Shown: positions 31,890 to 43,727, numbered from the stretch's first letter. The stretch is 64,000 nucleotides of DNA from Schistocerca nitens (GCF_023898315.1 NC_064619.1:506512594-506576593), one strand, 5' to 3'. Numbers and translations are program-made. Notes: generated by a model not told the origin, from the sequence alone.

Positions 31890-32760
31890 AAGGTTCATCG
31901 AACGATTTTCGATTTCTATACCGTTGTAAATGTGCGATCTGTCTTATTTCATTACGATGGTAATTTCTGCCTGTGTAGGAGGGAATCAGCGAAATGTTTT
32001 CCCAGTCTGTGGAGAAAGTTCATAATTGAAATTTCACAGAAAGATCTCGGTGCAACAAAAACAGCCCTTATTTGAATTATTGCCACCCCAACTCGCGCGT
32101 AATATCCGTGACACTATCTCCATTGTTTCGCAGTAATACGGAACAAGTTGCCGTTCTTTGAAATTTTTCCATGTCCTCCATCAATTCTATCTCGTAAGGA
32201 TCACATAAGGCCCACTTATACTCTAGAAAAGGGCAGACGAGGGTAGTCCAGGCATTCTATTTAGTAGATTTGTTGCATGCTCTAAGTGTTTTGCCAACAA
32301 AACGCAGTCTTTGGTTCATCTGCCGACAAGATTTTCTGTGTAACATTTCCAGTTTATACCGTTCGATACTCCTAGGCTGGATCCTAGCTGCATCGAAGAT
32401 TTTTAGATTTTTTAGGTTTATAGTGTAACTGAAATTTGACGGAATATTTTTAGTACTGAAGAGCAGAAACTCCCACTTTTTACTACTCAGGGTAAATTAT
32501 CACTTTTTGCAGCATATAGATATTTTGTCTAAATCATTTTCCAATTGGTTTTGATATTCTGATGTCTCTATAAGACGGTGAACAACAGCATCATCTGCGA
32601 ACTGTCCAACAGGATTGCTTACATTATCTCCGAAATTGTTATATAAGTTAGGAGCAACAGAGGGCCTATAATACTTTCTGATTAACATTATGACATTCCG
32701 TTTATTAGTGCGACACCCCATAGGCACACAGTTTGAGTAGAAGCCACTAGTGAGGAATTT
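31890..32760 (-). mobile_element. CR1/L2-like LINE fragment
   Basis: The antisense sequence parallels the copy at 28.9-30.2 kb ('gtaggagggaatcagcgaaa', 'ctcgcgcgtaatatccgtga'). The minus-strand frame 32500-32727 gives NPVGQFADDAVVHRLIETSE with the FADD catalytic motif intact. The copy lacks SINEs and is decayed elsewhere. Confidence 0.8.
32500..32727 (-). pseudogene. CR1/L2-like reverse transcriptase palm remnant
   Basis: It contains LYNNFGDNVSNPVGQFADDA. The FADD motif is the RT active site. It continues SEYQNQLENDLDKISICCKK. Flanking frames are broken. Confidence 0.8.
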
Positions 32761-33039
32761 ACAAATTTTGTGTGATATTGTGTATTAGATGTAGTTTTTG
32801 ACATAATTGTCGTAATCAGCTAATTGTAAAATGTGTAGAATACCTGTGGAATATCTTATTGCAAGGTAAACAAATAATACCACACTCAATGCCATATTCT
32901 GTTTAAGGTGTGAAAGTCGTGTCAGCAATTCGACTAAGGTGTCCAATAAAGGTATAGTAAACAATAGACTATTCCATTATCGCACTTGGTTAGCAAGACG
33001 TCACGAAAATGACGCTTCGGGAGCTGGCCGTTTGTTTTG
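32761..33039. other. unassigned sequence
   Basis: No feature recognised. Confidence 0.4.
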
Positions 33040-33450
33040 AGAGCATCATTGTTTGATGGAGATAATTTCTGCCTAACAGCAATTATTGCATTTCAATTAT
33101 AACCCGGTCGAGAGCTAGGGGGGCTTAAGTACTGAGAGAAGTCGGCTAAAACGGCAGCGAAAATTGCAGACTTTGAGAGAATGTTGCGAACTTACTTATC
33201 GGAGGAAAGGCATTTCGAGACAGCGAGGCCCGTGCTTCTCATTAGGCCGCTAGCCGGTTTCATTACACAGCACAAAATCCGAATTGAGGTTTTAATTGGT
33301 TTTCGGCGGGGAGACTGGCAGGAGGGACCCGTGTAACGCCACCTTTAATTAAGCTCTCAGGTGTTTGCTATCGATTGCGTGCAAGCGGACATGCGACCGC
33401 CCAATCAATGAGCGAAAAGTTTTTCCGCAGATGACTTGCGAGACTCTTCT
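33040..33450. promoter_or_regulatory. candidate conserved noncoding / enhancer-like block
   Basis: This 400-bp stretch has no repeat signature, no coding frame, balanced composition and many homeodomain- and PBC-like words (TTTAATTGG, CTTTAATTAAG, ATCGATTG, CAATCAATGAG, CAATTATTGC). These features suggest, but do not prove, a regulatory element of a developmental gene outside the window. Confidence 0.3.
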
Positions 33451-33875
33451 CTGAATTAGAGGAGGATATCAAATTTTATACATTTTGCTGTCGCCGGCTA
33501 AACGTATCACGCCGTCTTATTCAATTTGGTTTTGATCTCCCGCCACCGGGTCCATCTGTCAGTGTGTATAGTGCTGACCCACTTTCACGTATCAGAACAC
33601 ATTCTCAGCTCAGACATAATGAGGAATCTCGAACAGAACGACCTCTTCCATGCCAACCAGCATGGAGTCCGAAACACAGATCATGTGTAACCCAACATGC
33701 ACCTTTCTCGCATGACGTCCTGAAAGCCATTGATCAGGGTAGACATATGCATTACTTCCCAGTTACCGAAATGCATTTAAATCAGCACCACACCTACGCT
33801 TATAATCAAAAATACGATCATATGGGATATTAGACACACCTACACTTATAATAAAAGATACGATCATATGGATTA
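33451..33875. other. unassigned sequence
   Basis: It contains a near-duplicate pair 'acacctacgcttataatcaa' / 'acacctacacttataataaa' followed by 'atacgatcatatgg' (about 33788-33871, period about 49 bp). No gene recognised. Confidence 0.5.
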
Positions 33876-34565
33876 TCAGACGAAATATGTGAGTGGACTA
33901 TTTCTTGGTAGGGACGACGCAGCATGTTACCGTGGATAGAGAATCATCGGCAGATGTAGAGGTAACTTCGGTTGTTCCCCAGGGAAGTTTGTTGGGAACC
34001 TTGCTGTTCATGTTGTACATTAATGATCTTGCGAACAATGTTAATAACTTCAGACTTTTCGTAGATGGAGCACTTATCTACAATAAAGTACAATTTGAAC
34101 GAAGCTGTACAAATATTCACTCCTACGTTGATAAGATTTCAAAATGACGCAGTCGTTGGCACTTTGCTTTAATTGTTCAAAAATGTAAAACTGTGCACTT
34201 CACAAAATGATAAAACGTAGTAACCTAAGAATTTAATATCAGTGAATTACAGTTGGAGTCTGTAAACTTACACAAACACTTCGGTGTAACACTTAGTAGG
34301 GATTTGAAGTGGAACGATCACATAGGTACAGTCGTGGGTAGAGCAGGTAGCAGACTTAGATTGATTGGTAGAATACTAGGGAAATATAATCAGGCTTCAA
34401 AGGAGATTGTTTACATAATCACTCGTGCCACCAATTGTAGAATACTGCCCGAGGAATGCACTGTAATCCCCTACACGTCATTCCCGTAGGGTTCGTGAAG
34501 ATTAGATTAATTACAGCTTGCACAGAGGCATTTAAACAATTATTATTCAAGCACTCCATAGGTGA
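33876..34565 (+). mobile_element. CR1/L2-like LINE fragment
   Basis: The plus strand reads VPQGSLLGTLLFMLYINDLA (RT motif), then FRLFVDGALIY where FADDxxxY is expected, so both catalytic Asp positions are altered. Further on it reads LHKHFGVTLSRDLKWNDHI and AGSRLRLIGRILGKYNQAS. It ends near 34560 and is followed by a SINE. Confidence 0.85.
33893..34489 (+). pseudogene. CR1/L2-like reverse transcriptase, broken
   Basis: Two open blocks (33893-34147 and 34253-34489) are separated by stops. The active-site change FADD to FVDG and the stops show that it is dead. Confidence 0.85.
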
Positions 34566-34599
34566 ATGGAACGAAAAAATGGTTTAATACCTGGTACAG

Positions 34600-34800
34600 A
34601 AAAAATGGTTCAAATGGCTCTGAGCACTATGGGACTCAACTGCTGTGGTTATCAGTCCCCTAGAACTTATAACTACTTAAACCTAACTAACCTAAGGACA
34701 TCACACACATCCATGCCCGAGGCAGGATTCGAACCTGCGACCGTAGCAGTCCCACGGTTCCGGACTGCGCGCCTAGAACCGCGAGACCACCGCGGCCGGC
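34600..34800 (-). mobile_element. SINE family A, full length
   Basis: The target duplication ACCTGGTACAG is exact at 34589-34599 and 34801-34811. Head complement at the right, tail complement at the left. Confidence 0.95.
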
Positions 34801-34851
34801 ACCTGGTACAGTAACACGTTCTCTCTGCCATGTACTTCACAGTGGTTCGCA

Positions 34852-34872
34852 TTATATATATATATATATATA
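34852..34872. repeat. (AT)n microsatellite
   Basis: About ten AT units. Confidence 0.95.
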
Positions 34873-35324
34873 GAGCTATTGCACTGAATTTCACACCACG
34901 TATATTTCCAAACTAGAAATGGAATCACTCTTTCCTGCTACACTGACGGAAGAAAGTCGCAATAACAAGAAACAGCTAATATAGAGTAATGAAATTTCTG
35001 GAGTATTGGCTAGGTAACACATTTAAATGATTAACGTTGAAAGATCGCACGTTAATGTACGCGCGAAAAAAGTCATTGCAAATGTGAAGTGCTGGTACAT
35101 CAATAACCGGTGTAACCGCCAGAATTTTGAGTGCGAGCGCACAGACGTGCTTGCATTGTGATGTTCAGGTTCCAGATGTTCATTTGTGTCATGGAGTTCC
35201 ATGCCTGTTGCACTTGGTCGGTCAGCACAGGTACGGCTAAAGCTGTTTCTGGATGACACTTGAGTTGTCATCCGATTATATCCTATTTGTGCTCGATTGG
35301 AGACAGATCTGGCTACCGAGAGGG

Positions 35325-35536
35325 AAATTTGGAAATTTGTCGTAAGGTCTTATGGGACCAAACTGCCGAGGTCATCGGTGACTAAGCTTGCACAGTATTT
35401 TATCTAACTAAAAACTAACTTACGCTAAGGACGACACACATATCCATGCCCGAGAGAGGACTCGAACCTCCGACGGGGGTAGCCGCGCGGACCATGACAA
35501 GACGCCGTAGACCGCGCAGCTACCCGACGCGGCCAT
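35325..35536 (-). mobile_element. SINE family B, full length
   Basis: The target duplication CGAGAGGG is exact at 35317-35324 and 35537-35544. The 3' complement 'aaatttggaaatttgtcg' lies at the left and the tRNA-like head complement at the right. Confidence 0.9.
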
Positions 35537-35644
35537 CGAGAGGGCCGAGGCAACATGATGGCATTCTGCAGAGCATGTTAGGTTACAACAGCGGCATGTC
35601 GACGAGCGTTATCCTGTTGGAAAACACCCCTGGAGTGCTGTTCA

Positions 35645-35854
35645 TTAATAAGAATTCATTAATAGCAGCACGACGGGTCGAATCACCAGACTAAAGCACA
35701 ATTTTGCAGTCACTGTGCGTGGGATAAACGCTAGAGTGCTCCTGCTCTCATACGAAATCACACCCCAGACTATAACTCCAGGTGTAGGTCCAGTGTGTCC
35801 AGCACACAACTCTTCCCTCCAATTAACCCTCGCTTGACACCACTGAAGTCGCAA
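35645..35854 (-). pseudogene. Tc1-like transposase, internal remnant
   Basis: It reads MRLQWCQARVNWREELCAGH then TGPTPGVIVWGVISYESRST, matching the stretch from 'RLQWC' to 'GVMVWGAISY' of Tc1 transposases. The segment with the first catalytic Asp (SDESRF) is deleted between RVNW and ELCAG. The frame is broken beyond. Confidence 0.8.
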
Positions 35855-36528
35855 ATAGCGGTGGTTTGGGGTCGGTGGAATGCTCGCTACTGGACGTCTG
35901 GATCGGAGTCATCCTTAAAGTAACCGATTTGTGATAAATTTCTGCTGCACATTCAGTACGATGCGCTACAACCATATATCGAACACGATGTTCTTCCCTC
36001 CCGGTAGTGCCACGTCACCGTCCGGAAGCGTCTTCTTGCTGCTGTACGTTCTCGTAACCATCGCTGCCATTAAACATGTGCAGTGGTTACATTCCTGGCA
36101 ACTCTTTCTGCACTATTGCAGAAGGAACATCCAGCTTCTCTTTCAAACTCAGCGAGATGCTGATAATGGCGTCTTTGTCGCTTTAGAGGCACTCCCGGCT
36201 AACATCAACTCAACACGTACAGTCACGCTCATGACCGTTACAAAGTGTATTTAAAGCAAACCTCATTTGCACGCTCATACTATTAACATCACCATTATGC
36301 GACTGCTGCGAAATATGAATACACATCATCTTTCAGGTGTATAAACAGGCATACCAACTTCCGTTTTTGTCGCACCACTTCTTTTTGGTGTTTCGATTTT
36401 TTTCTTTCAGCGTATATTGTGTGTACACAACAGTAGAACTGCATTATTTTGAAGCTTCCCTGTTGGCCGTCACTGTATTACTAATGTTGCACACGGTTCA
36501 GAAATGCACTGTTCAAAAGAATTAGCGG

Positions 36529-36720
36529 TTCAAATCGCTCTGAGCACTCTGGGACTTAACATCTGAGGTCATCAGTCCCCTAGAACTTAGAACTACTTAA
36601 ACCTAACTAACCTAAGGACATCACACACATCCATGCCCGAGGCAGGATTCGAACCTGCGACCGTAGCGGTCGCGCGGTTCCAGACTGAAGTGCATAGAAC
36701 TGCTCGGCCACACTGGCCGG
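36529..36720 (-). mobile_element. SINE family A, full length
   Basis: The 15-bp target duplication CAAAAGAATTAGCGG is exact at 36514-36528 and 36721-36735. The first few tail bases of the SINE appear to be lost (it starts at 'ttcaaatcgctctgag'). Confidence 0.95.
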
Positions 36721-36898
36721 CAAAAGAATTAGCGGAACATATCTTTGTGAAGCAACTATGGACTGCGTGTGTTAAAATATTATATATTTATCTTTCGCAA
36801 ATTAAGAACACGAGATGTTATATTTTCGATCGTCCTCATTGAAAGAACAGAAATTTGCGAAACGTTTCGGAAACAAAGTGGAAACAATCGTTCATGGG

Positions 36899-37686
36899 TC
36901 ATACTGGGCGCTTTCCATTGGCCTCAGTAACGTGTATGCCCTCTATGACCGCTTCTGACTGCCTGAAACTTGCGTGGCATGCTCCATAAAAGTCTACGAT
37001 GGTCACTCTGTGGTATCTGTTCCCATTCTTCAAGAGAGCCCATGAGAGATTTTGGAGAGTCTGTGGTAGAAAACGACGAGCAGCAGCATCTCTTTCAAGC
37101 ACGCCCCACACATGTACCCTGGGGTTCCTGGCGGGACATCCCTGCTGACGCTCACCACATATGCTCTTCCATTAGAAGGCATTCAGTGCCAGCCAACATA
37201 TGCAGCAGCTATCACGTGGGTCAACAGGATCTGTTCGATGCATTGCGTGGCAATAAAGCGATCGTTGACAGCGACAGATCCATGTCGCTGGCAACATTGA
37301 AGCCTACCCAAAGCATCACAGAACGTTGGAAATCTGTCACTTTCCTGGGCAACATTTGGCAGGTACCACTCACCACGGGGCTCAACATAAGAACGCTGTT
37401 TTTACCAAGCGTCAGGGAATATCTGGACTCGTTTTTGAATAGCATGTTTCGCCAGTGGCGAAGTTGCCGATCGTATAGTCCTTCCTCATAACCTGTTCAT
37501 TACAGTCTGAAAGGACACAGCGGCTCCAGTGGTCCATATTAGATCGTCTCGAAGTACTCTGGCGATACCCGTAGGACGCCGCAGCGCGGTAATGGCCAGC
37601 CAGTGGTCTTCAAGAGTGGTTATAATGTGTCGACAACCTTGTCTATCTCGCCTTGTGTACTGATCTGTCTTGCCGTACGTGTCCAC
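36899..37686 (-). pseudogene. Tc1-like transposase, broken
   Basis: Minus-strand blocks: ITALRRPTGIARVLRDDL then TGAAVSFQTVMNRL (37486-37686, second helix-turn-helix, family pattern ATGVxVSDQTIRNRL) and the C-terminal ACHASFRQSEAVIEGIHVTE (36899-37111, counterpart of MPRRCxAVIxAxGG). Stops and frame changes separate them. The catalytic region is not readable. Confidence 0.75.
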
Positions 37687-38060
37687 AACCTATGGATGAC
37701 ACATGGAGGGGCGTTGGCATCTGCCCCAACACGAACGGAAGTTCATCCTTTTTTGCATTTGATGATGCACTGCATGTGCTTGGTTGAATACAACGTCAAC
37801 AAATGACAACTGCCGTCTTCGTACCTTACTGCAAAACACTGGGGCACAGGTACCCACTTCCTTCTGAGGGGTCACCTGACCCAGCACTGCACAACGCAAC
37901 CAATAAGTGGCGAATTATTTCAATTCTTGAATTGACTACATTGATGGTGGAGATGTCACATCATGCAATAAGGCTACACTTACCGCCTATTTCAAAATAG
38001 ATTCAACGTACCAGACACTGATATACGTGTTACCCTAATTCTTTCGCATTTGCGTCGATT

Positions 38061-38823
38061 ACTTCGAGGCTGTAGAATACTGTTATTTTAAGATTAGCTG
38101 AGTACCCGAGGTTGCTCGTGTATGTATTTATTCCAGTCTTCTATTAGTCCATCTCCTTCCCTTTCTCGTTGCCCTCTGTTCATCTCTTCCCCCCTCTTCT
38201 CTCTCCGCATTATCACCTCCTCCCCAGTAGGAAGTTACTGGTTCTTACACACCCCACAGCATTTCATCAAGTTACCTTCCATTAGGAATGTGGATGCACA
38301 CAACGACTGCGATATGACTTTCAAAATGGTGGAGCGCAGCAATCAGTCGTCCTTTCCTCTCAGGCTTTATTAAGCAAATCTAGCTATTATCACTGCACTG
38401 TTTCATAGTATCAATGTATATCCTAGTACGTCAGTCCCCTGTTGTTCGGGCTTCTGTCACAGTTCGTTCCAGACAAGCAGTTGATAATGATTAGGCACTA
38501 GCCGGAATTTGCTCCATCATTTTGAAAAACCCCACAGCATTTCTTAAAAGATAGTAAGTAATATGCGAACAAGCTAGGCTGAAACCGATCTAGGGGGTTT
38601 AGGGAGACCTTTCTAACAGCAGTTTTGCCCACATAAGCACTTGTCACACATATTTCACATCTGTCTTACGTATTTCATTCACGTTTGTACACATATTTCA
38701 TCTACACCTCTAACGTATTTTGCCCTGCAATTTCGTTTTCTATTTTTGTGAAGTAAAATGTGCTAAACTTTGCGTCGTACAATTATTTAATTTTGCAGGT
38801 TCATCCTGTGGTGTACGTAGGTT
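38061..38823. other. unassigned sequence
   Basis: A pyrimidine-rich segment lies at 38130-38230. 'gtacacatatttcat'-like words recur at 38640-38705. No gene recognised. Confidence 0.4.
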
Positions 38824-39065
38824 CTGCCTGCGAAATGTGTTGCGAATAGAGTTGGTAGTAAAAAATGTAATAAGTTAAAATGCCATGCATGACGCGTCAT
38901 TTTTTAAGGATCTTAGTGTTAAGATCTTATGTCTCCTGAAATATGTATCCTACAGTCATATACTTCTGCAGTACATTTAGTGATAGACGTGAATACTGTC
39001 TGCAAAATTAGTTAAAAATAGAGTTAGCAGCAAGAAAATAATAAATTAAAACGCCATGTCTCATG
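38824..39065 (+). repeat. two degenerate copies of a 172-bp-period repeat
   Basis: Copies at 38824-38891 and 38996-39065 share 'atagagtt(g/a)g(t/c)ag', 'aataa(g/a)ttaaaa' and 'gccatg'. A weaker third trace begins near 39080. Possibly a decayed tandem array or repeat-element internal structure. Confidence 0.55.
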
Positions 39066-40109
39066 CTGCAGTTCTACGGCATGAATAGAGAAAATGTAGT
39101 AAGAGTTAAACTTTTTCCTTTCATAATTTTGTGTGTTGCTGTATCAGAGAGGGAAAAAGTCTCGTGACGATTTGAAATTATGTGTATAGTTTGTTTACAG
39201 TCCTAATACCCGCATTCTCAAATATTATATATTTGTACGTCGTGAGTTTCGACATTTTTTCACCCCTGCCCCATTGAGAGGGAGGTGGTTGTTACTCCCG
39301 CACTTGTCCATTCCTGGCAGTAAATTCTGTGTGTATCAAGGTTGGTTGAAATCGACCCAGTGTTTTAGGAGAGGATGTGGAACATATGTACATCCACTTT
39401 TATAAAACATATTGATGCAATTATCAAATACAACAGTCCCGATGATGAAGCTACTCTTACAGGTCTGAATCGATGTTAAGAGGAAAAGTATCGTTTATTT
39501 TAATCAGTAACTTTTATGATGATATCGTAGATGACATACCTAAAATCTCAATCAAACAGAGTTAATGCATTTCTAACATTGCCTTGCCCTAAAGGTCCAG
39601 AAACTCATTTTTTTAAGCCGTCCTATTTGTCGTTGACTATAATGATTATTTATTTTCACTACTGCAGTTTCGACTTTAAAGCTGTTATCAAGTAGAAAGT
39701 TATACTGCAAAAGACTGTGCTTCAGATGTCATAGTTTAAAAATCCACCAACCTGTACACATGTCATCGTCGCATCTGACCCTTTTAACAATGATTACAAC
39801 CTTAACACAAATGACAATAAGCCAATGTTTTTGTACACCGTTTCCTTGTGAGAAGTGTACTTCTCAAGAAAATACCCAAGACACATATTTCTACGTATCC
39901 TAACCCTTTGTAAATGAGCGAATAGAGGTATCTGTCCAGTAGACCAAGTCATGAAACAAAATTGTGCATGCTGATTGGCAGTAACAATCGGACGAGCAGC
40001 ACAGTGATAAGAGTATTAAACATTGTTCCGCATCGTTATAAGACGCATCCGTGGGCTAATTCATACTATTACGTAAAATGAAGATAGAGAAAGGAAGGAA
40101 AAGGAACTA
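39066..40109. other. unassigned sequence with a repeat-like patch and a weak hammerhead-like motif
   Basis: The stretch 39180-39410 ('gtttcgacattttttcaccc', 'ggttggttgaaatcgaccca') looks like a dispersed arthropod repeat that I cannot name. On the minus strand at 39667-39695 a degraded UUGAUAAC, AGCUUUAAAGU, CGAAAC arrangement resembles the motif at 28.4 kb. Confidence 0.35.
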
Positions 40110-40500
40110 TTGATGTCAGCTACATCGTGATTCCGTGCCGAGTAAAAATGTGAGTGGGACCGGGATTCGAACCTGGGATTTCCTGCTTACAGTGGAAATG
40201 AAGTCCCGTGCTTCTTGACAGAACGTAGTAGAATGATGCGGGAGAATCGTAGCGCCATACGAAGCAATGTCTTAATGGAGGTGGTTTGCCGTTGCCTTTC
40301 TCCGACCGTAACGAAGATGAATAATATGACAATACCCAGTCATCTCGGGACAGGTGAAAATCCCTGACCCCGCCAGGAATCGGAGCCGGGACCCCTTGCT
40401 TGGGAAGCGAGAACGCTACCGCGAGACCACGAGCGGCGGACCTGCTTAATATGCAGTTGCTTGCCATCTGGAGGCAGCATTTATCGCAAATGCGCGGATT
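40110..40500 (-). mobile_element. tRNA-like SINE interrupted by another SINE
   Basis: Outer piece: the complement of a B-box, 'gggattcgaacctgggattt', at about 40163-40182, continuing after the nested SINE at 40441 ('cctgcttaatatgcagttgc'). The inner SINE occupies 40190-40440 with duplicated CCTGCTTA (40182-40189 and 40441-40448). The outer element's ends are not defined. Confidence 0.6.
40190..40440 (-). mobile_element. tRNA-Gly-like SINE, nested
   Basis: The minus strand starts 'tccgccgctcgtggtctcgc', with 'cttcccaagc' at the anticodon position and a B-box-like GGCTCCGATTCC. The body 'ggcaacggcaaaccacctcc' differs from the family A tail. The target duplication CCTGCTTA is exact. Confidence 0.75.
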
Positions 40501-40710
40501 ATCTCCGCACATTCCTCGTCCTGCCTACATTCCTACCTAGCGCCATCTGTCTATCTCCAGCATGCTCGCTAATTTTAGATTCCCGCTGAAGGTCGAACGA
40601 TATTGTGCACCCAAAGTGAAGATTGTGGATTCATTGTCCATTGAGTCGAATCAATTATATAAATGCGCGATGTCTATTCTATGTCCGAAAAGCATTTATG
40701 TAATTAATCG

Positions 40711-41371
40711 TGTAACGTCCCCTTAGAAAATTTAATGAATTACTATGCTGATAAACCTCTTACATTATTTGATTTTCAAACAGCTAAGCAGAACTGAACG
40801 TACTCAGGCATTTCGTTCTTTACCTATTCTGATCAACACTAAGCTGACACACAATATTTTAGCGCAACGCAATCTGACTTTCAATAATCCCTACAAAAGA
40901 ATGGCCCTGACTAACATTAATCTATACCTTTCACAAATCACTTACCTCACAAAAATCTTCGTTACTAGAACTACTGCATTACAGCGAGCGCCACTACTGC
41001 CAGCTAAATAAAATATTCAAACTACTGAAGTCACTAACTACTGATAGGCATAGTCAGCGGATGAAAGATTTTGATAGAGAACAATCAATATATTTACCTT
41101 AATAGTGTTCAAAAGTCATAATATATATAGCAGTTCATGACATCCAGTCTTACAAATTTACTGCCAATTCCCTCCCCACATCCACCACTGCTGGCGGCTC
41201 ACCTCCAACTGTGCAACGCTACGCGCTGTTCACATCCAACTGCCCAACGCTACAATGGCGAATATTCCAACAATGCAAACCAGCCACAGACTGCACACAG
41301 CACAGTCAGTGATTTTCATATAGAGCGCTACATGGCGCTACCAACATAAAAACCTAAACAGCCTACTTACA
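40711..41371. mobile_element. probable solo LTR
   Basis: The segment from TGTAACGTCCCC to CTACTTACA has TG...CA termini and resembles an LTR that I recall from locust sequence (unchecked). No gag/pol lies next to it. The flanks (aatcg and atact) do not form a clear target duplication, so boundaries or history are uncertain. The 88-codon frame inside (40745-41011) is not regarded as a gene. Confidence 0.5.
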
Positions 41372-41442
41372 ATACTTCGCAGCGTTTTTTGCTGTTCTCA
41401 TTCCAAAAGTGTTCCATTTTAAATGCCTTTCACTTAAGCTTC

Positions 41443-41622
41443 GCCGGCTGTGGTGGCCGAGCGGTTCTAGGCGCTACAGTCTGGAAGGGCGCGACCGCTA
41501 CGGTCGCAGGTTCGAATCCTGCCTCGGACGTGGATGAATGTGACGTCTTTAGGTTAGTTCTAGGGGACTGATGACCTCAGCAGTTAAGTCCCATAGTGCT
41601 CAGAGCCATTTGAACCATTTGA
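41443..41622 (+). mobile_element. SINE family A with a small internal deletion
   Basis: The head is complete (B-box GGTTCGAATCC near 41510). About 20 bp of the body, between 'ttaggttag' and 'ttctaggggactg', are missing. The target duplication ACTTAAGCTTC is exact at 41432-41442 and 41623-41633. Confidence 0.95.
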
Positions 41623-41633
41623 ACTTAAGCTTC

Positions 41634-42824
41634 TCCAAGTCTTTAATTACTCTACTGCTCCTCAATTTCTCTAGTTTGCTTTTTGAAAATAAATTGTACC
41701 GGTTCCTCAAGAATTAAACATTGAGTTTATAGCTCTCGACGAATCTCAATAATTTTACAGAAAGTGCCGAAAAGTTTGGACACGTAACGTAGACCAAAAA
41801 TTCCGGTGGGATCACTGGATGACTTAAAACACATTTGATTTGTTTGACCGATTATGTTCGTCTGTTATCAATATTTCATTACCCGAACTCAGCAAAATAG
41901 GGATTTTCTGAGCAAATAATATTGTGCTTTGAACGCGCTCGCCCTGTTTCGCACGTACACGCCGGTGAATACGCCAGTGCTGATATGTCACGCGGCCTTT
42001 GTGCACGAGAATTCTTTTGTGCGGTGGTGACGATAAAAATACTCCAGCTCTGTGTTTTATGCAAACATTTGCCCATTATGTGCGCGTCTAGCGTTCGCAG
42101 CTGCTTTGGCCGGTCGACAGCACCGCAACGATATTTGAAATAATGAATGACGAGCAGGTTTCATATTTCACACAGCAACAACGTGTGTGATTTTCGGAAC
42201 CGAAATAACATAGTGACAGCGGTAATTTGCGGTAGGAACAATTAGCTCTGATAATGTATGCGCGTGTCTGTGCCACTGGAACTAACATCGCATCGCTGTT
42301 TCCTCGCCCTTTTTTTTATTTTGCGTGATTGAGGAACAAAGTAAATGTGTTTTAACTGTGGATGAAAACACGAAATCACTAGCCGACTTCTGTATTGTTC
42401 CCAGATTTTCTGCTTTAACATATTGGCAGTTTCAAGTACGCACAAAATCCGTGAGCCACGTGTACGCATTTCACAGCAAACCGATTTCTGTATATCGGAT
42501 GACGGTAGTCACTGACACTATTACGACAACAAAGCGCAGCTTAACACTGTAAAGTCTCTCGCATGCGTTTATTCTCGTAACGTAAAGGTCCATGAAATCG
42601 GCACAATGATCCATAGCAACAGTCTCCACTTCCGTTAGTAGAAACAGCACAGAAAGCTGATGACATGCTGCTTAATATTTCCAGTTTTTTGAATAAAAGT
42701 TATTCTTGTCAAAGAACTGAGTTTAGTGTATTAAGTACTGTAAATGATTTTGTGTTAAGTTAGCAAGTAGTGACGAGACAAACACCGTAACAAATCTTGT
42801 ATATCAGGGACGTAATGTGTTGAA
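41634..42824. other. unassigned sequence
   Basis: Mixed composition with overlapping short frames on both strands (41.8-42.5 kb), none with a recognisable motif. Confidence 0.35.
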
Positions 42825-43025
42825 GCCTGCACTCCTCCTTTTTCTATCTCCTCTTCACATTTCTCTTCTTCTTCGTCAACTAGAGCCTCTTATTCTTCCC
42901 TTTTTGCCTCATCTTCCAGCCCCTTCGGTCCCTCTTTCTATTTGATTTCCGTCTTCCTCTTTCTTTTCTTACGTTAACCTTTCCCCCTATCCTGCTATTC
43001 CTAAACTTCTACTTCCTCCTACTGC
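42825..43025 (+). repeat. polypyrimidine tract
   Basis: About 200 bp are mostly C and T ('ctcctctt', 'ttcttcttc', 'cttcctctttcttttctt'). Confidence 0.8.
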
Positions 43026-43725
43026 TTATTTTCCCTCGCATTTTTCCGCTTCCATTTTCTATTCCCAGGAGCTGTAGTAGCCTTATGGGTAGAACGCTGG
43101 CTCAACGCCCTGTAGTTCCCCATTAGTAGGTTAGTTAGTTTCATGTTTCCGGAATCATTTGCACAGTAAATCGTAATCACTTGGAACGACTTTACATTTG
43201 CATTGGCCATTAACTTGTAAGTATGGCTACATGCTAAACATTTATAATTTTTAGTATACACAAATGTGAGTTAGCAATTGCTACCCAACTGTCTTGAACA
43301 CATTACAGTAATAGAAATTCTTCTACGGAATATAAGGAGTGAGACGATCAGCTTCGCCGTTTCGGAGACGTTCAACTACGCCAAGTCATACCAATATGCC
43401 CTTTTTGTAAGTCGCTTATGTTAGTGCCGCACGTGTTTTCAATAGAAGGATTCCTAATTACTCTCTTGCTCTGGTTGTGTATTTCCTTATCATGTCACGT
43501 TCCCGCATTAAATCTCGCAGTCGTTAATGATAACAGAGTGACAATAAAGTTAAGCGTCGTGAGTCTACGCTGTCGTTCATCTCGTCTTACACTCCTTCGT
43601 ACTTGGAAATATTTTACGGTTGTGGGTAATTGCAGTAAACGGTTACCGTAATTGAACACGAACGGTTCTTTTCGCCTGTTAAGTTCAATATATTACTTCT
43701 AATTTCTGGGGCACTTCGTTGCCAC
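43026..43725. other. unassigned sequence
   Basis: No feature recognised. Confidence 0.35.
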
Positions 43726-43727
43726 TA

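Larger units (their letters stand above)
34941..36412 (-). mobile_element. Tc1-like transposon with nested SINE
   Basis: The left end 'cactgacggaagaaagtcgc' and right end (complement 'cgctgaaagaaaaaaatcg') form TIRs flanked by TA (34939-34940 and 36413-36414). The minus strand carries transposase remnants. A family-B SINE splits it at 35325-35536. The length without the SINE is about 1.25 kb. Confidence 0.85.
36506..38060 (-). mobile_element. Tc1-like transposon (copy 1) with a SINE in its left TIR
   Basis: Both ends resemble the family terminus ('cactgttcaaaagaattagc' at the left; complement of 'taccctaattctttcgc' at the right). The minus strand carries decayed transposase. A second copy lies at 44240-46133. 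A family-A SINE inserted within the left TIR duplicated part of it. Confidence 0.75.

Noticed and set aside
40745-41011. 88-aa protein gene
   Set aside because: It lies inside the presumed LTR, is of simple composition and has no family resemblance.
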